From positions 1 to 5,943 of the forward strand of contig JAJFMB010000018.1 of assembly GCA_021772355.1 (NCBI GenBank): a DNA stretch of 5,943 bases, written 5' to 3'. Made by a program: the position numbers and the translations under genes. How positions within the stretch are numbered: position 1 is the first letter of the stretch; each line of letters begins with the position of its first letter. Source of the DNA: Chlamydiota bacterium (GTDB lineage: Bacteria > Chlamydiota > Chlamydiia > Chlamydiales > JAJFMB01). Shown here piece after piece: positions 1 through 5,943 of the stretch. The notes under the pieces were generated by a model. That model worked only from the letters and a program-made list of their open reading frames with translations. It searched no databases and was not told where the DNA came from.

Positions 1-870
1 TACGGTGAAAAGGCTGTTCAGCTGCTTTACGGTGACGATATGCTCAGCAAAGTTGTTGGGGCGCCGCTTCTCCATGCATCTGCTAAGATTCCGTTTCTCT
101 CTCACCTTTATGGGTGGTGGCAGTCTCAGAGCTTCACTAAAAGAAAAATTAAGCCTTTTATTGAGAATTTCGACGTCGACTCAGATGATTTTGCTGATAA
201 AATTGAGGAATTTAACTCTTTCCAAGATTTTTTTATCCGTAAGCTAAAACCTGAAGCTAGGCCTATTGCTTCAACAGATTTGGTTATTCCCGCCGATGGG
301 CGTTATTATTTCTATCAGGATATTGATAAGACTAAGGGCTTTATCGTAAAGGATCGAAAATTTGATCTATCCACCCTTTTGGGAGATGCCGAACTTGCAG
401 AGCAATACGCTGGGGGTTCCATGGTCATGGGAAGGTTGTGTCCTTCTGACTACCATCGCTTTCATTTTCCTTGTGACTGCACTCCAAAAGAATCGAGGTT
501 GATTAATGGGTTGCTTTACTCGGTCAACCCTGTGGCGGTGAAGCGTAACCTTAATGTTTTTGTAGAAAATAAGCGTTATGTGACCGAACTTGAAACTGAG
601 GCTTTTGGCACCGTTTTATATCTTGATATTGGTGCGACTAATGTCGGAAGTATCATCCAAACTTTTACGCCGCATAAGGAGCAGTACAAAGGGGACGAGA
701 AGGGATATTTCTCTTTTGGCGGTTCCGCACTAATTTTACTCTTTAAACCTGGAACCATCACATTTGATAGAGACTTGGTTGAGGCGACCCAGCAAGGCTA
801 CGAAACGCGTTGCTTACTGGGCCAGTCGATGGGAAGCTTAACGACTTCTCATTTTGGAAAGGAGTCTTAA
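1..870 (+). CDS. psd: Phosphatidylserine decarboxylase proenzyme (5' truncated by window edge)
   Basis: This enzyme decarboxylates phosphatidylserine to phosphatidylethanolamine at the cytoplasmic membrane, the last step of PE synthesis. The frame is open from base 1, and the codons before the first ATG (base 40) read YGEKAVQLLYGDD. That continues smoothly into the conserved N-terminal region, so the true start lies left of the window and ATG 40 is internal. Visible family marks, counted from base 1: a PADG motif whose Asp (codon 99) fits the catalytic acid, the YHRFHFP block with two His at codons 152 and 155, and the self-cleavage site FGGSA with Ser at codon 242 (bases 724-726). That Ser becomes the pyruvoyl group; cleavage would give a large beta chain and a short alpha chain of about 48 residues. 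The family more often has Thr or Ser after this Ser, so the Ala is slightly unusual. The stop is TAA at 868-870. The last 33 bp overlap the convergent membrane gene. The family call is secure. Confidence 0.95.
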   Translation, partial: YGEKAVQLLYGDDMLSKVVGAPLLHASAKIPFLSHLYGWWQSQSFTKRKIKPFIENFDVDSDDFADKIEEFNSFQDFFIRKLKPEARPIASTDLVIPADGRYYFYQDIDKTKGFIVKDRKFDLSTLLGDAELAEQYAGGSMVMGRLCPSDYHRFHFPCDCTPKESRLINGLLYSVNPVAVKRNLNVFVENKRYVTELETEAFGTVLYLDIGATNVGSIIQTFTPHKEQYKGDEKGYFSFGGSALILLFKPGTITFDRDLVEATQQGYETRCLLGQSMGSLTTSHFGKES

Positions 871-1587
871 GAACTCGATATAGAGCCAAATGAGTGTTAC
901 CATTAGAGCAAAGCTCGCATACCACTCCATATACTTAGGAACGCGGTATTTAGCACCATTTTCGATAAAGTCGAAATCGATAATTAGATTCAGAGCCGCT
1001 ATTCCCACAACAACCAAACTAAAACCTATTCCAAAAAGACCGTTACCATAAACAAATGAAGCGTAGACACCGAAAAAGCTCATAATAAAAGTCACAAAAT
1101 AAACAAGAGCTATCGCACCTGTTGCAGCAATGACGCCGAGTTTAAATTTTTCAGTGGCGCGTATGAGCCCGGACTGATAGGCAAAAAGCATCATCGCTAA
1201 CGTACCAAATGTAAGTCCTGCGGCCTGAATCACAATCCCCGGGAATGAGCTTTCCATAATGGAGGAAATTCCTCCGATAAACAAACCTTCAAATAGAGCA
1301 TAGATCGGTGCGGTAATAGGAGCCCACTCTTTTTTAAAAATGGTCGCTATAGCAGCAACGAGACCACCAATAATACCTCCAATCATCCATGGGCTCACAA
1401 CGGCAGCGTTGCCTCCCGACTTAAAAAAAAGACCCCATGTCCATCCTGCGGATAAAAGAACTAGAAGCAGAAGTAATCCGGTTTTTAGCACTGTTCCCTG
1501 AATCGTCATCACTTGACTATCATCCATGAAACGGCCAAAGCGAGAAAAGGTGTTTGCCGGTAAAGCTGGGTTTGAAGAGCGCATCAT
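838..1587 (-). CDS. Bax inhibitor-1/YccA-family multi-spanning membrane protein
   Basis: This 249-residue, strongly hydrophobic protein has about seven predicted membrane spans, roughly at residues 33-54, 66-84, 94-111, 115-135, 149-171, 182-205 and 219-241, after a polar N-terminus of about 30 residues. The start (M)MRSSNPAL, the APIYALFEGLFIGGIS stretch (residues 90-108) and the LNLIIDFDFIE block (199-209) followed by PKYMEWYASFALMVTLIW match the bacterial BI-1-like group (Pfam BaxI_1 type), often labelled YccA-like. D204 and D206 lie where BI-1 proteins carry the acidic pore or pH-sensing residues. Known members act as pH-sensitive calcium leaks or modulators of membrane proteases; which applies here is not visible. 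A strong AGGAGG lies 6 nt before the first ATG (1587) and 9 nt before the second (1584). Many relatives begin MRSSNP, so 1584 may be the true start. It is divergent from secA and its end overlaps psd. The family call is firm, the physiological role open. Confidence 0.9.
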   Translation of the reverse strand: MMRSSNPALPANTFSRFGRFMDDSQVMTIQGTVLKTGLLLLLVLLSAGWTWGLFFKSGGNAAVVSPWMIGGIIGGLVAAIATIFKKEWAPITAPIYALFEGLFIGGISSIMESSFPGIVIQAAGLTFGTLAMMLFAYQSGLIRATEKFKLGVIAATGAIALVYFVTFIMSFFGVYASFVYGNGLFGIGFSLVVVGIAALNLIIDFDFIENGAKYRVPKYMEWYASFALMVTLIWLYIEFLRLLSKMRSR

Positions 1588-1593
1588 GTTTGT

Positions 1594-1599
1594 CCTCCT
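1594..1599 (-). promoter_or_regulatory. Strong Shine-Dalgarno for the BI-1-family gene
   Basis: On the minus strand this reads AGGAGG, a full match to the anti-Shine-Dalgarno core. It lies 6 nt from ATG 1587 and 9 nt from the adjacent in-frame ATG 1584, so it supports a start in this doublet but does not decide between them. The 9-nt spacing and the MRSSNP start of related proteins slightly favour 1584. It is clearly stronger than the start-site contexts of secA and the last gene in the window. Confidence 0.85.
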
Positions 1600-1616
1600 A
1601 TTTACGTTGAAGTGCT

Positions 1617-1646
1617 ATTTTACCTCATCGGATGATCTGATGAAAA
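1617..1646 (-). promoter_or_regulatory. Putative promoter of the BI-1-family gene
   Basis: On the minus strand TTTTCA (1646-1641, 4/6 to TTGACA) and TAAAAT (1622-1617, 5/6 to TATAAT) are separated by 18 nt. Transcription would start near 1610, giving a leader of roughly 20-25 nt that holds the AGGAGG site. The spacer contains nearly all of the palindrome at 1626-1642. This is a match by eye in AT-rich DNA, so it is only a candidate. Confidence 0.4.
1626..1642. repeat. 17-bp imperfect palindrome in the divergent intergenic region (candidate operator)
   Basis: CATCGGATGATCTGATG is symmetric around base 1634. The outer CATC/GATG and inner GAT/ATC arms pair perfectly, with one mismatched pair (bases 1630 and 1638). 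It lies between the promoter-like hexamers proposed for the BI-1-family gene, overlapping the -35 element by two bases, and about 37 bp upstream of the -35-like element of secA. It has no U-tract on either strand, so it does not look like a terminator. A dimeric regulator binding site is a reasonable guess, but a chance palindrome of this size cannot be excluded. Confidence 0.4.
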
Positions 1647-1678
1647 GGAAAAAATGCGCCATCGCTCTAGGGTCAGGC

Positions 1679-1707
1679 TTGTGATAAAACAAAAACATGG
1701 GTATTAT
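1679..1707 (+). promoter_or_regulatory. Putative sigma-70-type (chlamydial sigma-66) promoter of secA
   Basis: TTGTGA (1679-1684, 4/6 to TTGACA) and TATTAT (1702-1707, 5/6 to TATAAT) are separated by exactly 17 nt. A start near 1714 would leave an AT-rich leader of about 26 nt before ATG 1740. There is no convincing Shine-Dalgarno in that leader (only AAAAGTG-like bases), which is common for chlamydial genes. Spacing and position make this the best promoter candidate in the window, but it is not experimentally supported. Confidence 0.55.
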
Positions 1708-1739
1708 CAGAGTATTGAATATTTAAAAGTGTAATTACT

Positions 1740-4700
1740 ATGTTTGGATTGATAAAGAAAATTTTCGGAACTGCGCAAGACCGCGCTGTTAAAAGCTATC
1801 GCAAAATTGTTACTCAAGTCAATGAGCATGCTGACGAGTACCAGTCACTGACTGATGAAGCTTTAAAAGCAAAGACGTTGGAATTTAAGCAACGTTATCA
1901 AGAAGGTGAAACTCTTGATGAGCTTTTACCAGAGGCGTATGCCGCTGTTAAAGACGCATGTCGTCGCCTCTGCGGAACGGAAATACATGTCTCCGGATAT
2001 GATCAAAAATGGGATATGATTCCTTATGACGTCCAAATTGTCGGTGCGATCGCCTTGCATAAAGGAACAATCGCCGAAATGCATACCGGTGAAGGAAAAA
2101 CTCTTACTGCCGTTATGCCTCTTTATCTTAACGCTCTTACTTCAAATCCTGTTCATCTTGTCACTGTCAACGACTACCTGGCGCAGCGCGACTGCCAATG
2201 GATGGGAACTGTTTTCCGCTGGTTAGGTCTAACCACAAGTGCAGTCGTTAACGGAACACCTCCGGAACAACGCACAGAAGTATACGCAGCAGACATTGTC
2301 TATGGCACAGCATCCGAGTTTGGATTCGACTATTTACGAGATAACTCTATGGCTCAAGATAAACAGCAGCAAGTGCAACGCGGTTTTTATTTTGCTATCA
2401 TTGACGAAGTCGACTCTATTTTGATTGACGAAGCGCGCACACCCTTGATTATTTCAGGTCCTGTTCCCGAAAGCCGACAGATGTATGACGAACTGAAGGA
2501 AGGAGCAGCTAACATCATCCGCAGACAAAGGGATCTTTGCAACCGTCTTGCTTCCGATGCCCGAAAAATCTTAGACAAAGGAAACTTAATCTCCGAAGAT
2601 TCCGAGTCACGCAAATTAACAGAAGAGGAAAATGAAGCCCTTCGAAAGTTTTGGATCGTAAATAAAGGGACACCGCGCAATAAAATTCTGATGCGCGTCA
2701 AAGAAAACCCCGACTTACGCGCAGCTATTGACCAATGGGACCTTCACTACTACGCTGATCAAAATAAACTAGACAAAGCGGCAGCTCTTTCCGAGCTTTT
2801 TATGACAGTCGACGAGAAAGGAAATGAGTTCGAACTGACCGACAAAGGAATCGCTTCGTGGCATGACTCAACAAATGGCATTGGCTCTGCCGATGATTTT
2901 GTAATGTTAGATATCAGTCATGAATATTTAATGATCGATGAAGATCCCGATTTGGATGAAGAGGCAAAAGAGAAAGCAAAACTCTCTGTTCAAGAAGATG
3001 ATGCTAAACGCAAAGAGCGTGCACACAATCTCCGTCAACTTTTGCGCGCACACCTTCTTATGGAACGCGACGTCGATTATATCGTTCACGATGATAAAAT
3101 CATCATCATCGATGAAAATACAGGCCGGCCTCAGCCGGGAAGACGTTTCTCAGATGGACTGCATCAGGCAATCGAAGCAAAAGAAGGCGTTTCCATCCAA
3201 AATGAAACGCAAACCTATGCGACCATCACCTTACAGAACTACTTCAGGATGTATGACAAGCTCGCAGGGATGACCGGTACTGCGATCACCGAAGCGAATG
3301 AATTTAAACAGATTTACAAGCTTGAGGTCCTCGAAATCCCCACGCATCGCCCTAGTAGACGTACTGATTTTAACGACGAAATCTACATGACGGAACGGGA
3401 GAAATACACGGCCATCCTAAAAGAAGTCCAAGAGATCCACGGGCAAGATAGACCTATTCTTATTGGTACCGAGTCTGTAGACATCTCCGAAAAGCTCTCG
3501 CGTATTTTCAAGCAGAGTAAGCTGCCCCACAATGTACTGAACGCTAAGCATAATGAACAGGAAGCAGAAATTATTGCTCATGCCGGTAGTCGAGGAGCCA
3601 TTACCATTTCAACCAATATGGCAGGTCGAGGTACAGACATTAAACTTAGCGAAGGTGTCGCTGAATTAGGTGGCTTGTATGTCATGGGTACGACTCGCCA
3701 TCAATCCCGTCGCATTGACCGTCAGTTACGAGGACGTTGTGCAAGACAAGGCGATCCTGGAACATCAAAATTTTATGTCTCCTTTGAAGACAACCTCTTA
3801 CGTCTTTTTGCATCGCCGCGCCTAACATCTGTTCTACAACGCTTTCGCCCGCCGGAAGGAGAGCCTATTTCTGCCGGAATTTTAAACCGCTCCATAGAAA
3901 CGGCTCAAAAGCGCATCGAACAACGTAACTACATGATCCGTAAACACACCTTGGAATACGATGACGTCATGAACAAACAGCGTCATGAAGTTTACGATTT
4001 CCGCAACAGCGTTTTACATGCTGACGATGTTGGAGCAATCGCGACAGAACTCTTAGAAGACGTCTGCTACCACACCGCAGAAAAGCATTGCCAAAACCGC
4101 AACGACGAAAACGGATGGGACATCGAAGGGTTACGCCAGTGGTTGATTCTCCACTTTCCCGTAACATTCAAAGAAGGAGAACTTGATGATCAAAGCTTCG
4201 ATGTTTCAGAAATTGCCCAAAGGGCAACTGATAAAATCGTTCAAGCTTTTAAAGAGAAATTGGAAAGGGAAAACAGTAAATTTAGAAAAGAAGAGGGCTC
4301 AAACCGCCCCAGCCCGGCAAACGAGGCTGTTCGCAACCTAATCATTCGTGCAATTGATAACCGCTGGCAGGAGCACCTGCTCGCTATGGATCACTTGCGC
4401 GCCGACGTTAACCTTCGTACCGTGGGTCAACGGGATCCTCTCACCGAATTTAAATATGAAGCATTTTCACTTTTCGATGAACTTGGCGCAGAATTACGAC
4501 AAGAAATTGCGCAAGACCTTTTCAAGTTTCAGATCATCTCTCAGCAGCAACACACACTGCAACAACTTCTTGCTGCCGGAGTGCGCATGGAAACCAACCG
4601 CTCCTTGTTTGGCGATTTGGAACAAGGACAAATGCCGGAGCAAGAGTCTCAAGAGGAGATGCCTTCCCCTGATGAAAAGCTTACGCCAATCACTGCGCTA

Positions 4701-4796
4701 CCCAAAGTAGGGCGCAATGACGACTGTCCATGCGGAAGCGGGAAGAAATACAAAAAATGCTGTGGCGCACAAAAAGAGGAAAATGCTAGACTCTGA
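1740..4796 (+). CDS. secA: Protein translocase ATPase subunit SecA (chlamydial type, with SEC-C tail)
   Basis: SecA is the cytosolic/peripheral-membrane ATPase that drives preproteins through SecYEG. Over 1018 residues one sees: Walker A GEGKT (117-121), VTVNDYLAQRD (141-151), Walker B IIDEVD (220-225), and the DEARTPLIISG hinge (230-240) leading to the preprotein-binding region. From about 241 to 443 that region is roughly 95 residues longer than in E. coli. Then follow RDVDYIV (443-449), DENTGR and GRRFSDGLHQA (458-477), KLAGMTGTA (507-515), TNMAGRGTD (625-633), motif VI LRGRCARQGD (663-672), the HTLEYDDVMNKQR scaffold helix (736-748) and helical wing/scaffold to about 930. A Q/E-rich linker leads to a SEC-C zinc motif (C996, C998, C1007, C1008). 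Start: first ATG after an in-frame TGA at 1716-1718, giving the typical MFGLIKKIFG N-terminus. The Chlamydia SecA I remember is about 970 residues without SEC-C, so a tail is retained here. No frameshift is seen. Confidence 0.98.
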   Translation: MFGLIKKIFGTAQDRAVKSYRKIVTQVNEHADEYQSLTDEALKAKTLEFKQRYQEGETLDELLPEAYAAVKDACRRLCGTEIHVSGYDQKWDMIPYDVQIVGAIALHKGTIAEMHTGEGKTLTAVMPLYLNALTSNPVHLVTVNDYLAQRDCQWMGTVFRWLGLTTSAVVNGTPPEQRTEVYAADIVYGTASEFGFDYLRDNSMAQDKQQQVQRGFYFAIIDEVDSILIDEARTPLIISGPVPESRQMYDELKEGAANIIRRQRDLCNRLASDARKILDKGNLISEDSESRKLTEEENEALRKFWIVNKGTPRNKILMRVKENPDLRAAIDQWDLHYYADQNKLDKAAALSELFMTVDEKGNEFELTDKGIASWHDSTNGIGSADDFVMLDISHEYLMIDEDPDLDEEAKEKAKLSVQEDDAKRKERAHNLRQLLRAHLLMERDVDYIVHDDKIIIIDENTGRPQPGRRFSDGLHQAIEAKEGVSIQNETQTYATITLQNYFRMYDKLAGMTGTAITEANEFKQIYKLEVLEIPTHRPSRRTDFNDEIYMTEREKYTAILKEVQEIHGQDRPILIGTESVDISEKLSRIFKQSKLPHNVLNAKHNEQEAEIIAHAGSRGAITISTNMAGRGTDIKLSEGVAELGGLYVMGTTRHQSRRIDRQLRGRCARQGDPGTSKFYVSFEDNLLRLFASPRLTSVLQRFRPPEGEPISAGILNRSIETAQKRIEQRNYMIRKHTLEYDDVMNKQRHEVYDFRNSVLHADDVGAIATELLEDVCYHTAEKHCQNRNDENGWDIEGLRQWLILHFPVTFKEGELDDQSFDVSEIAQRATDKIVQAFKEKLERENSKFRKEEGSNRPSPANEAVRNLIIRAIDNRWQEHLLAMDHLRADVNLRTVGQRDPLTEFKYEAFSLFDELGAELRQEIAQDLFKFQIISQQQHTLQQLLAAGVRMETNRSLFGDLEQGQMPEQESQEEMPSPDEKLTPITALPKVGRNDDCPCGSGKKYKKCCGAQKEENARL

Positions 4797-4828
4797 TCCC
4801 TTCTAAAATTTTTACTATCTAAGGTATT
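4797..4828 (+). other. Short secA-unknown gene spacer with weak ribosome-binding site, no terminator
   Basis: The 32 bp between the secA stop and the next ATG contain no inverted repeat followed by T residues. I see no convincing -35/-10 pair, only isolated AT-rich hexamers such as TAAAAT at 4804-4809. TAAGG at 4820-4824 could act as a weak Shine-Dalgarno only 4 nt from ATG 4829. Read-through from secA into the next gene is therefore the simplest reading. Confidence 0.5.
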
Positions 4829-5943
4829 ATGACTGAAGGTGTTCGAACTCTATTCTTAAAAAATACGACTGATTTGGCATTTGGGCGTCCCAAATTCCAA
4901 CCGCACACAAGCACACCTCTTAGCTTATGGGAGCGACTGACTCACCTAAGTGATCATGAATATCACCATAATCGCATCACGACGATCGCCTCTGATATTA
5001 CAGAGCAATTGAAATGCATGCCTCGCAAAAATATGCCAGAGGCATTTAAGAGCGATGTTGCTTCAAAAACCCGTAAATTTTTAAATTGGGACGCTTACCG
5101 ACTTTTTAAAGACGATCCCAAAGTTAAAGAATGCGCAAGGGAGCTCTTAGCTTACAAACTAGGAATAACATCTGATGCTTTCGATCGCAATCCAGGTTTT
5201 GAAGCCTTCTCCTGCAAAAGCCGCTTAGAACATTACCTCCCTTATTACGGAACAAAAAAATTGGATTTCACAGACGATGGTGAAATTCTACTCAATCACA
5301 AAGGCACACCAACACCTTGGTCAGAGATCCGCGCACAACTTCCGACAGTTCCACAAAAGAAACCAGGTCAGATGCAACAGATGTGGTACTACGGGTTAGA
5401 GGGAGTACAGAGCGAAGATACATTCGACTGGACAGAGCTTAAACCTTTCGCTGTCGGCAATCCTGACGAGTGGGGCAATCAATATGTGATAGAACTCTGC
5501 GCCTGTACAATGGGCTCTTTTTGGTTTGGAACACACACCTGGTTTCGCCTCAAAACCCCTACCGGTGAAATATACAGTATCGGATTGTACAGACCTGAAA
5601 AAAAACCCGACTATAGCGATAGTTTTGACCGTCCTTTCCGCACTAAAAAAGGTCACCTCACTTCGCCTGACATCAGTGAATACTACCCTCTTAAAGATAT
5701 CAAAACCATACAGATAGCAATCACTGATCATCTCCATACCGGCTCAAAGAAACGCTCTCCCGAAGACCTATTTAAACAAATTATAGAGATGATTGAAAAA
5801 GATAAACGGGATGACAATTTAACATTTAACCTCGTTACCGACAATTGCTCTATCTATGCGACACGCCTTCTTAAAAACGTCACCGGCATCGATCTTCCCA
5901 CCGGCGAATCGATCCACAGTATTATTTATCGCAACTCACTTCC
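4829..5943 (+). CDS. Protein of unknown function, possible permuted papain-like fold (3' truncated by window edge)
   Basis: An uninterrupted frame of 371 codons starts at ATG 4829 (in-frame TAA at 4820-4822) and leaves the window still open. The product is soluble-looking: no signal peptide and no membrane span. The N-terminal 180 residues are polar, mostly helical by composition and unrecognised. From about 186 (MWYYGLEGV) the sequence changes to a compact, aromatic-rich part: WGNQYVIELCAC (215-226), FGTHTWFRLKTPTGEIYSIG (233-252), a KKGHL-SPDISEYYPL stretch (273-288), a charged helix (311-328) and TDNCSIYATRLL (337-348). His236 in a beta-strand context, followed about 100 residues later by Asn339-Cys340, resembles the order of permuted NlpC/P60 or DUF4105-like thiol hydrolases. 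I recall similar proteins in environmental chlamydiae, but I cannot name a family with certainty. It lies 32 bp after secA and is probably co-transcribed. That it is a real gene is very likely; its function is not established. Confidence 0.85.
   Translation, partial: MTEGVRTLFLKNTTDLAFGRPKFQPHTSTPLSLWERLTHLSDHEYHHNRITTIASDITEQLKCMPRKNMPEAFKSDVASKTRKFLNWDAYRLFKDDPKVKECARELLAYKLGITSDAFDRNPGFEAFSCKSRLEHYLPYYGTKKLDFTDDGEILLNHKGTPTPWSEIRAQLPTVPQKKPGQMQQMWYYGLEGVQSEDTFDWTELKPFAVGNPDEWGNQYVIELCACTMGSFWFGTHTWFRLKTPTGEIYSIGLYRPEKKPDYSDSFDRPFRTKKGHLTSPDISEYYPLKDIKTIQIAITDHLHTGSKKRSPEDLFKQIIEMIEKDKRDDNLTFNLVTDNCSIYATRLLKNVTGIDLPTGESIHSIIYRNSL

Noticed and set aside
5..247. Plus-strand open frame of 80 codons at the left edge
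   Set aside because: It overlaps psd in another frame; the psd frame carries the conserved family sequence from base 1.
843..866. Weak hairpin (GACTTCTC ... AAGGAGTC) near the psd 3' end as a possible terminator
   Set aside because: Only six of eight pairs form, there is no T-run after it on either strand, and it lies within both overlapping coding regions.
2387..2701. Minus-strand open frame of 104 codons within secA
   Set aside because: It is the antisense shadow of well-conserved SecA sequence, with an R/S-rich translation typical of a reverse frame.
3099..3110. ATC trinucleotide run within secA
   Set aside because: It encodes the Ile run (IIII) before the conserved Asp-Glu of SecA. E. 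coli has a similar hydrophobic strand (VIIVDE), so this is coding constraint and not a functional repeat.
4825..4830. TATTAT as a -10 element for the last gene
   Set aside because: It overlaps the start codon and has no -35-like hexamer at 16-18 nt upstream, so transcription from it would miss the ATG.
5396..5737. Minus-strand open frame of 113 codons opposite the last gene
   Set aside because: It lies wholly inside the longer + strand frame, has no recognisable product and no good ribosome-binding site, and the + strand frame has coherent protein-like composition.
1..5943. Search for tRNA, rRNA, CRISPR, insertion sequence or toxin-antitoxin signals
   Set aside because: No direct repeat array, transposase, terminal inverted repeats or cloverleaf-like sequence was seen. 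Nearly the whole window is coding, with only one intergenic region above 100 bp.

Overview
This 5.9 kb window looks like chromosomal core DNA from a member of the phylum Chlamydiota, most likely an environmental (Parachlamydiales-type) lineage rather than Chlamydia itself. The main reason is SecA. It carries a long extra segment between the DEAD-type motor core and the 'RDVDYIV' stretch, and it reads LRGRCARQGD in helicase motif VI where most bacteria have LRGRSGRQGD; I recall both features from chlamydial SecA. A psd gene lies close to secA, as I recall for Chlamydia trachomatis (CT699 psd, CT701 secA). Unlike the Chlamydia SecA I remember, this one keeps a C-terminal zinc-binding SEC-C tail. 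Hand-counted GC is about 43-44 %, similar to what I recall for Waddlia, but I cannot assign a genus.

Layout from left to right. (1) A 5'-truncated psd (phosphatidylserine decarboxylase) on the + strand, running in from the left edge. (2) A complete Bax inhibitor-1/YccA-family membrane protein gene on the - strand, whose 3' end overlaps the 3' end of psd by 33 bp. (3) A 152-bp divergent intergenic region with a good Shine-Dalgarno for the membrane gene, promoter-like hexamers on both strands and a 17-bp imperfect palindrome. (4) A complete secA of 1018 codons on the + strand. (5) After 32 bp with no terminator, a 3'-truncated gene of unknown function, open to the right edge (371 codons visible). 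It has a spaced His and Asn-Cys pattern suggestive of a permuted papain-like/NlpC-P60-type fold, but this is inference only.

Functionally, psd (phosphatidylethanolamine synthesis), secA (the protein export motor) and the BI-1 protein (multi-spanning membrane protein, probably ion leak/calcium related) are all membrane genes, but nothing shows that they form one pathway. secA and the downstream unknown gene are probably co-transcribed; the BI-1 gene is divergent from secA and convergent with psd. There are no RNA genes, mobile elements, CRISPR arrays or phage signals. The least explained item is the partial gene at the right end. The + strand changes from G-rich (psd) to C-rich (unknown gene), which may mark a replichore or inversion boundary.
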